From Bog-756 sp035949055 (lineage in GTDB: Bacteria; Actinomycetota; Acidimicrobiia; Acidimicrobiales; RAAP-2), in the NCBI GenBank assembly GCA_035949055.1, contig DASZIO010000021.1:1-64000 (forward strand): a DNA stretch of 64,000 bases, in the 5' to 3' direction. The position numbers were made by a program, and so were the translations under genes. Positions within the stretch are counted from its first letter, which is position 1, and the number at the start of each line of letters is the position of its first letter. A model generated the notes under the pieces. It saw only the letters and a list, made by a program, of their open reading frames with translations, ran no database searches and had not been told where the DNA came from. Shown here piece by piece: positions 58,851 through 64,000 of the stretch.

Positions 58851-61178
58851 ATGCCCAGCGATGGGATCACGCCGATGACGCGCCCGGCGATGACCAACCC
58901 TGCGGCAGTGAGGACGGAGCCGCCTGGGCGCACACCCAGCGGTGGCCGCCGCCTGCTCGGCGTCGCGGTCGGGCCCGGACCGGGGCCGGAGTCCGAGGAG
59001 GGCGCCGACCAGGGGCCTGACGAGACCAGGTTCATCAACCGGGAGCTCTCGTGGCTCGAGTTCGGCGCTCGCCTTCTGCAGCTTTCCTCTGACGAGCGGA
59101 TCCCCCTGTCCGAGCGGGTCAGGTTCCTCTGCATATTCTCCGAGGGTCTGGACGAGTTCTTCCAGGTACAGGTGGCCAGTCTGGAGGACCAGGTGGCCGC
59201 GGGCCTGCGTACCCGTTCCCCCGACGGCATGAGCCCGAGCGACCAGCTGAAGGCTGTCACCGCCCGGGCCACTGCACTCGTCGAGTGGCAGAGCCTAATT
59301 TTCCGCGACCAGCTGACCCCGGCCCTTGCTTCGGCCGGCCTCCACCTCGCCGACTGGGCCTCCCTTAAGCGGGGAGACCGAGCTCAGCTGGCTGAAGTCT
59401 TCGAGCGGCACATCTTTCCCGTCCTGACGCCGCTCGCCGTCGACCAGGCCCACCCCTTCCCGTACATCTCCGACCTCTCGCTCAACCTGGTGGTGCGGGT
59501 CGACCACCCGGCGACCGGCGAGCAGCGCATCGCCAGGGTGAAGGTGCCGCCGCTGTTGCCTCGCTTCGTGGTGCTGCCCGACGGGGGTCACTTCGTTCCG
59601 ATCGAACAGCTCATCGCGGCCCACCTGGATGCCCTCTTCCCCGACATGACCATCGTCGAGCACCACGCCTTCAGGGTCACCCGCAACGCCGATGTCTCGG
59701 TGGAGGAGGACGAGGCAGGTGACCTCCTGGCCGCGGTGGAGCTCGAATTGCGGCGCCGCCGGTTCGGACAGGCCGTTCGACTGGAGGTCGAGCCTGGCCT
59801 GCCGCCTGATCTGTTGGCGATGCTCATCGCCGAGGTCGACGTCCCCGAAGACAACGTCTTCCTGTCCGAGGTGCCCATGGACCTCGGGGGGCTCCGCTCG
59901 CTCGTCGAGCTTGACTGGCTCGAACCGGTGCATCGGGCGAACACCCCGGTCACCCCGCCCCGGCTGGCGACCGGGGCCGACCTGTTCGCCGTGCTCTCCG
60001 AGCGCGACGTCCTGGTGCACCACCCCTACGAATCCTTCGCCACCTCGGTCGAGGCATTCGTGGCCGCGGCGGCCGACGATTCCGAGGTCGTGGCCATCAA
60101 GCAAACGCTCTACCGGACCGGTGACGAGAGCCCGGTGGTGGCCTCACTGATCCGGGCGTCGCAGGCCGGCAAGCAGGTGACTGCGGTGGTCGAACTGCAG
60201 GCCCGCTTCGAGGAGCAGGCCAACATCGCATGGGCGCGGGCCCTCGAAGAGGCAGGGGTGCAGGTCATCTACGGACTGGTCAGCCTCAAGACCCACGCCA
60301 AGATCTCACTGGTGGTGCGACGCGAGGGTGACGAGCTCCGCCGCTACAGCCACATCGGGACGGGTAACTACAATTCGCTCACCGCTCGGGCCTACGAGGA
60401 CGTGGGGTTGTTGACCGCCTCGCCGGACATCGGCGCCGATCTGGGGGAGCTGTTCAACCTGCTCACCGGGTCGGGGGACCTGCCCGGCTTCCGCCGCCTG
60501 CTGATCTCCCCGGTGTCGGCCCGGTCCAGCCTGGTCGAGGCCATCGACCAGGAGGCCCGAGCCGGCCGAGCCGGACGCATCGTCCTCAAGACCAATGGTC
60601 TCACCGACCCGGCCGTGATCGACGCCCTCTACCGGGCCTCGCAGGCCGGCGCGGCGGTCGACCTCATCGTGCGCGAGCGGTGCTGTCTCCGGCCCGGGGT
60701 GCCCGGGTTGTCCGACCGGATCAGTGTTCGCTCGATCGTGGGGCGCTATCTCGAGCATTCGCGCCTGTTCCGGTTCGGGGGCGTCGGCGGGCGTCCCCTC
60801 CGGGTGTGGATCGGGTCGGCGGACCTCATGGAGCGCAACCTCGACCGCAGGGTGGAGGTGATCGTCCCCATCGTCGACCCCGACTTGCGCCACCGCGTGG
60901 TCAGAATGCTCGACGACGCCCTTCGCGACGAGGCCAACTCGTGGGTACTCGGCCCCGACGCGACCTGGACGCGCCTGGCTGGGCCGGGGCCGCTGGGCTT
61001 CAGCCTGCAGGATCACCTCGAAGCGCAGGCCCTCGAGTCCCTGCGCCATCGACATGGCGGCTCCCTGAGCCCACCCTCTGCCCTTCGCGCCGCGCCCGCA
61101 CCGGCTCACCCACCGGAGTCATCTCCGCCGGTCGCCGCCGAGTCATGGTGGCGACGGGTCCGCCGGCGGGACCTCTGA
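58851..61178 (+). CDS. ppk1: Polyphosphate kinase 1
   Basis: Ppk1 makes inorganic polyphosphate from ATP. The 775-aa protein has RFINRELSWLEFGARLL, FSEGLDEFFQVQVASL, the phosphohistidine in SLKTHAKISLVVRR, YSHIGTGNYN, RERCCLRPGVPGLSDRISVR and the second catalytic His in GRYLEHSRLFRF. Start is uncertain between 58800 and 58890; ATG 58851 has GGGAG upstream. Its last 179 bp overlap the opposing LPG-type gene. Confidence 0.92.
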   Translation: MPSDGITPMTRPAMTNPAAVRTEPPGRTPSGGRRLLGVAVGPGPGPESEEGADQGPDETRFINRELSWLEFGARLLQLSSDERIPLSERVRFLCIFSEGLDEFFQVQVASLEDQVAAGLRTRSPDGMSPSDQLKAVTARATALVEWQSLIFRDQLTPALASAGLHLADWASLKRGDRAQLAEVFERHIFPVLTPLAVDQAHPFPYISDLSLNLVVRVDHPATGEQRIARVKVPPLLPRFVVLPDGGHFVPIEQLIAAHLDALFPDMTIVEHHAFRVTRNADVSVEEDEAGDLLAAVELELRRRRFGQAVRLEVEPGLPPDLLAMLIAEVDVPEDNVFLSEVPMDLGGLRSLVELDWLEPVHRANTPVTPPRLATGADLFAVLSERDVLVHHPYESFATSVEAFVAAAADDSEVVAIKQTLYRTGDESPVVASLIRASQAGKQVTAVVELQARFEEQANIAWARALEEAGVQVIYGLVSLKTHAKISLVVRREGDELRRYSHIGTGNYNSLTARAYEDVGLLTASPDIGADLGELFNLLTGSGDLPGFRRLLISPVSARSSLVEAIDQEARAGRAGRIVLKTNGLTDPAVIDALYRASQAGAAVDLIVRERCCLRPGVPGLSDRISVRSIVGRYLEHSRLFRFGGVGGRPLRVWIGSADLMERNLDRRVEVIVPIVDPDLRHRVVRMLDDALRDEANSWVLGPDATWTRLAGPGPLGFSLQDHLEAQALESLRHRHGGSLSPPSALRAAPAPAHPPESSPPVAAESWWRRVRRRDL

Positions 61179-62409
61179 CCACCGGCCGCCGGATTTGGGC
61201 CGGGAGGGTGAGGTCAGGCGCGGAGTCTCCGACCACGGTGCCGGCGGCACCGGTGCCACGATCCCGATCGCGGTGGAACCGGCAGTGCAGGAAGCGCTCG
61301 AAACGCTGGTAGATGGGGCGCCGCTCGAATTCCAAGGAGGCATAGGCCATCCCGCCGAAAGGGATGGGTAGCCAGAAGTTGACGGCCCGGTAGGCCAGGA
61401 CACCCGACAAGGCCTCGCCGGCGGTCGGCCCGAAGCCCGTGATCATGGACACCAGCACGAACTCCACCACGCCCAGGCCCCCCGGGGTGATGGGGATGGC
61501 CGCGAGGATATTGGCCAGTCCGTAGGCCATGAGCAGGTCGACGGGGGAGATGAAGTGGCTGAAGGCAGCCACGAAGACCCAGAGGGACGCGGCGTCGAGC
61601 AACCAGTTGGCGGCGGCCCAGCCGATAGCGCGCCTGGTCAGCGAGCGATTCTCCGTCATCACGGCAAAGCGGGCCGCCAACCGTTCGACCAGGCTCGTCG
61701 TCCGGTCGGCGTCGAGGAAGCCGATGCGGTCGGCGATCCGGCGGATGACACGGCTCGCCCGCTGCTGGCCCCGGGTGAGCAGGTAGAAGAGGCCGCCGAA
61801 CGCTCCGAGCAGGATGACGCCCACAGCGGCGGCGACGATGACCAGGATTGATGCCGACTGCGACGAACCCCCGTGATGGCTGGCCGGAGCGTGAAACCCG
61901 TGGGTGACCAGGAAGGACACCAACGAGAGCCAGAACATGACGTTGAGCACGACGGCCGAGCCGATCCCCTGCGTTCCAAGGGCGAACCCGGCATCGGACC
62001 CGGTCACGCCCGACTGGGTCAGAAGCCGATAGCCGAGCGCCGCCCCCGGGGCGGTTCCACCCGGTGACACGTGGCTGAGGGCCAGGGTCGACATGTTGAT
62101 CCGGAACAGGCGGAAGCGCTTGGGCCCGTCGCTCGGGAGCACGGCGTGGGTCAGTTGGGTGTAGGCGGCGAGGGCTCCGATCTCGAGCAACACGCCAATG
62201 GCCAGATAGCCGAAGTGGATGTGGGCGAGCGAGTTCACTTCGGCCCGGTGGCTGGCCAGCAAGGGTAGGGCCACATAGAAGACGAACAGGAAGATGAGCA
62301 CGGTGGCTACGCTCAGGCGCACCTCCCGGCGGACGAAGGGCCCGCGGTGCCACCAGCGGCGGTGGAATCGGGACGCGTCGGTTTCCGGCTCGGCCACCAT
62401 CACCTCCAT
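61000..62409 (-). CDS. Lysylphosphatidylglycerol-synthase-type / AglD-like membrane protein
   Basis: The 469-aa protein has about eight TM helices and the family marks SHVSPGGTAPGAALGYRLLT and AAIPITPGGLGVVEFVLVSM. Such UPF0104/LPG_synthase_TM proteins act as flippase- or transferase-like membrane parts; with no soluble synthetase half here, lipid or glycan transport is more likely, though unproven. ATG 62409 is chosen. The C-terminal 110 residues are hydrophilic and Arg-rich; 179 bp of them overlap ppk1 on the other strand, so the real end may be earlier or the overlap may be real. Confidence 0.75.
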   Translation of the reverse strand: MEVMVAEPETDASRFHRRWWHRGPFVRREVRLSVATVLIFLFVFYVALPLLASHRAEVNSLAHIHFGYLAIGVLLEIGALAAYTQLTHAVLPSDGPKRFRLFRINMSTLALSHVSPGGTAPGAALGYRLLTQSGVTGSDAGFALGTQGIGSAVVLNVMFWLSLVSFLVTHGFHAPASHHGGSSQSASILVIVAAAVGVILLGAFGGLFYLLTRGQQRASRVIRRIADRIGFLDADRTTSLVERLAARFAVMTENRSLTRRAIGWAAANWLLDAASLWVFVAAFSHFISPVDLLMAYGLANILAAIPITPGGLGVVEFVLVSMITGFGPTAGEALSGVLAYRAVNFWLPIPFGGMAYASLEFERRPIYQRFERFLHCRFHRDRDRGTGAAGTVVGDSAPDLTLPAQIRRPVVRGPAGGPVATMTRRRPAEMTPVGEPVRARREGQRVGSGSRHVDGAGTRGPALRGDPAG

Positions 62410-62449
62410 GTTGGCACGCCAGGGGCCATGAACCTGACATGCTGGCGGC

Positions 62450-63847
62450 GTGGTGGAACCGGCCGACGAGGCGACAGGGGCCGGCGAAGACCGGGCATTG
62501 GCCGGCCTCGAGGCCGACGGCAGGGATGACGGCGACCACGCCGGCATCGCCCCGGTGCGCCACGTCACGGCCCACGAGACGACCACGGTGGTGAGCGAGA
62601 CGCCTTCTGAGCGCCTCGACCGTGAGATCGGGCCCGATGCACCCCGACGTGACCGCCTGTTCGCGGCGGCCTCGGCCAAGGGCGTCCCACTGCGCACCAT
62701 CCTGGCCGTCGACGCCGTGGTGATCGTCACCTTCGTGCTCTATCGGCTCATCGGCCGGTTGCGCGAAGTCATCCTGTGGATCTTCATCGCCGCCTTCATC
62801 GCCTTGGTGCTCAACCCGGCGGTCAATTTCCTGCAGCGGCACCGGTTCCGGCGGGGGTCGGCCATCGGCGTCGTGTTCGCCGGCGCGGTGCTGGCCTTCA
62901 TCGGACTGCTGGCGCTCTTCGGCTATCCCTTGGTGAACTCGCTCACCCATGTGGCCCAGAGCCTGCCCAACATGGTCCAGCAGCTGCAGAAGGGACATGG
63001 CTGGCTGGCCCACACGCTGCAGCGGTTCCACCTGCTCACATGGGTTCAGAAGAACGCGCCCAAGCTGCAAACGGCCGCGCGCAACTTGAGCAAGCCGGCC
63101 TTGGCCGAGGGCGCCAATCTGGGGAAGGCGGTGTTCTCGACCATCCTGTCGCTCACCACCATCGCCTTCCTCTCCCTGTTCATGCTGCTCGAGGCGCCCA
63201 ACCTCCGGCGCAGTTTCATCGGCTCCCTACGGCCCGACCGGCGTCGGGTGGTCGAGGACATCGCCCATCAGGTCACCCGCCAGGTCTCCGCCTACGTGCT
63301 CGGCACCATCGCCCTCTCCCTGATGTTCGGTGTGGTCATCCTGGTCACCCTGTTGATCCTCGGCGTGCCCTTCGCCCTGCTCATCGGGCTGTGGGTGGCC
63401 CTGGTGGCGATGATCCCACTGGTCGGGGGGCTGATCGCCGCGGTGCCGAGTGTGGTCATCGCCCTGCTGCACTCGCCGACTTCGGGACTGGTCGTGACCA
63501 TCGTGTTCGTCGGGTTCCAGCTGATCGAGAATCACTTCATCTACCCGGTGGTGATGAGCCGGTCGGTGCGGATGAACCCCTTGTGGGTGCTGCTCTCTGT
63601 GCTCATCGGCGCCAACCTTGGAGGCGTGTTCGGCTCGGCCCTCGGCGCGCTGACCGGCGCCCTGGTGGCCATCCCGGTCGGGGGCGCAATCCAGGTGATC
63701 TTCCGCGAGGTATGGCAGCACACCCAGGCCACCGAGGGCCTGGACGAGGGTCCCGACGCCGGTGGACCCGAACGGCCCGGGCATCCCGTGCCCCCGGCCA
63801 ACCACGCGGCTTCGGCGACCCACTCGGTGCCGCCGAGGGCCGGCTGA
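62450..63847 (+). CDS. AI-2E family (PerM/YdiK) membrane transporter
   Basis: The 465-aa protein has an acidic N-terminus of about 75 residues, then eight or so TM helices. Signatures are FIALVLNPAVNFLQRHRFRR, ALLIGLWVALVAMIPLVGGL and QLIENHFIYPVVMSRSVRMN with LIGANLGGVFGSALGA. The family includes autoinducer-2 exporters and ion/lipid transporters; substrate unknown. GTG 62450 or 62453. It is divergent from the LPG-type gene, 40 bp between starts. Confidence 0.85.
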   Translation: MVEPADEATGAGEDRALAGLEADGRDDGDHAGIAPVRHVTAHETTTVVSETPSERLDREIGPDAPRRDRLFAAASAKGVPLRTILAVDAVVIVTFVLYRLIGRLREVILWIFIAAFIALVLNPAVNFLQRHRFRRGSAIGVVFAGAVLAFIGLLALFGYPLVNSLTHVAQSLPNMVQQLQKGHGWLAHTLQRFHLLTWVQKNAPKLQTAARNLSKPALAEGANLGKAVFSTILSLTTIAFLSLFMLLEAPNLRRSFIGSLRPDRRRVVEDIAHQVTRQVSAYVLGTIALSLMFGVVILVTLLILGVPFALLIGLWVALVAMIPLVGGLIAAVPSVVIALLHSPTSGLVVTIVFVGFQLIENHFIYPVVMSRSVRMNPLWVLLSVLIGANLGGVFGSALGALTGALVAIPVGGAIQVIFREVWQHTQATEGLDEGPDAGGPERPGHPVPPANHAASATHSVPPRAG

Positions 63848-63939
63848 CGCCCGGCTTGTTGCCCTTGACGCCAAGCTCCGCCTCCTGAGCCTGTCGGCCC
63901 GACCCGCTGCCACCGGGGTCGGTCCCGTAAGCTGCGGCT

Positions 63940-64000
63940 ATGGACGTGCTGGTGATCCTGCCCACCTTCGACGAGTCCGAGAACATCGAGCGGGTTCTCC
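63940..64000 (+). CDS. Start of a GT2 glycosyltransferase (polyprenol-mannose synthase-like), cut by window end
   Basis: ATG 63940 opens a frame of 20 full codons reading MDVLVILPTFDESENIERVL. P-T-F-D-E-x-x-N-I-x-x-V is the nucleotide-sugar binding start of GT2 dolichol/polyprenol-phosphate mannose synthases. Only the first residues are inside the window, so the sub-family is a guess. Confidence 0.6.
   Translation, partial: MDVLVILPTFDESENIERVL

Noticed and set aside
1..64000. CRISPR arrays, rRNA or tRNA genes, prophage or defence islands
   Set aside because: No regularly spaced identical repeats with unique spacers, no conserved rRNA/tRNA words in foldable context, and no phage structural or defence genes were found on either strand.

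Overview
The window is high-GC DNA with many GTG and TTG starts and 4-base stop/start overlaps. It carries actinobacterial signature genes: mycothiol ligase mshC, an F420-NADP oxidoreductase, an InhA-like enoyl reductase, and the phosphatidylinositol mannoside genes pgsA/patA/pimA. A secreted peptidase with GYWLVASDGGIFTFG repeats, plus RCC1 and putative-Ig secreted proteins, suggests a deep-branching, probably uncultured lineage such as the class Acidimicrobiia. That placement is inference from gene content; no rRNA or tRNA gene was seen.

Layout. (1) 1-5.8 kb is an accessory, partly decayed zone: the cut end of an IS3-type element, a secreted RCC1/putative-Ig protein, an alpha/beta-hydrolase fused to a class III nucleotide cyclase, a frameshifted relic sharing the putative-Ig module, a frameshifted DUF222/HNH gene, and direct repeats that look like a transposon end. 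(2) 5.8-16.2 kb holds small membrane proteins and a metabolic group (SDR, two-domain VOC protein, two TetR regulators, nitronate monooxygenase, aldehyde dehydrogenase, ACAD-fold flavoprotein, SnoaL-like protein, FabI/InhA), with palindromic candidate operators and hairpins. (3) 16.2-57.3 kb is a long, almost entirely plus-strand housekeeping block: npdG, mshC, thrS, HIT, VOC, pgsA, patA, PAS-GGDEF, pimA, M48 peptidase, (MarR/YceI), pdxST, yebC, ruvCAB, queA, tgt, yajC, secDF, rel, hisS, aspS, rarA, S53 peptidase, two small membrane genes, alaS, ruvX, mltG, aroE, rodA, DUF151. From memory, its order follows the Mycobacterium tuberculosis thrS-to-aroE region (about Rv2614c-Rv2552c), with lineage-specific insertions. 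(4) 57.3-64 kb has a second SEDS gene on the minus strand, ppk1, an LPG-synthase-type membrane protein on the minus strand, an AI-2E-family transporter, and the start of a GT2 glycosyltransferase cut by the window end.

How the genes work together. Block 3 joins tRNA charging (Thr, His, Asp, Ala), Holliday-junction repair (RuvCAB, RarA, RuvX), Sec export (YajC-SecD-SecF), the stringent response (Rel), vitamin B6 synthesis, tRNA queuosine modification, inner-membrane PI-mannoside synthesis and cell-wall growth (MltG, RodA). Points most worth following up are the oppositely charged cytoplasmic tails of YajC and SecF, the basic insert in Rel, a diguanylate cyclase placed inside the PI-mannoside operon, the MarR/YceI control region with two nested inverted repeats on a consensus-like promoter, and the 30-bp-spaced palindromes in front of a TetR gene. 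I did not find a clearly new multi-gene system such as a defence island, CRISPR array or biosynthetic cluster.
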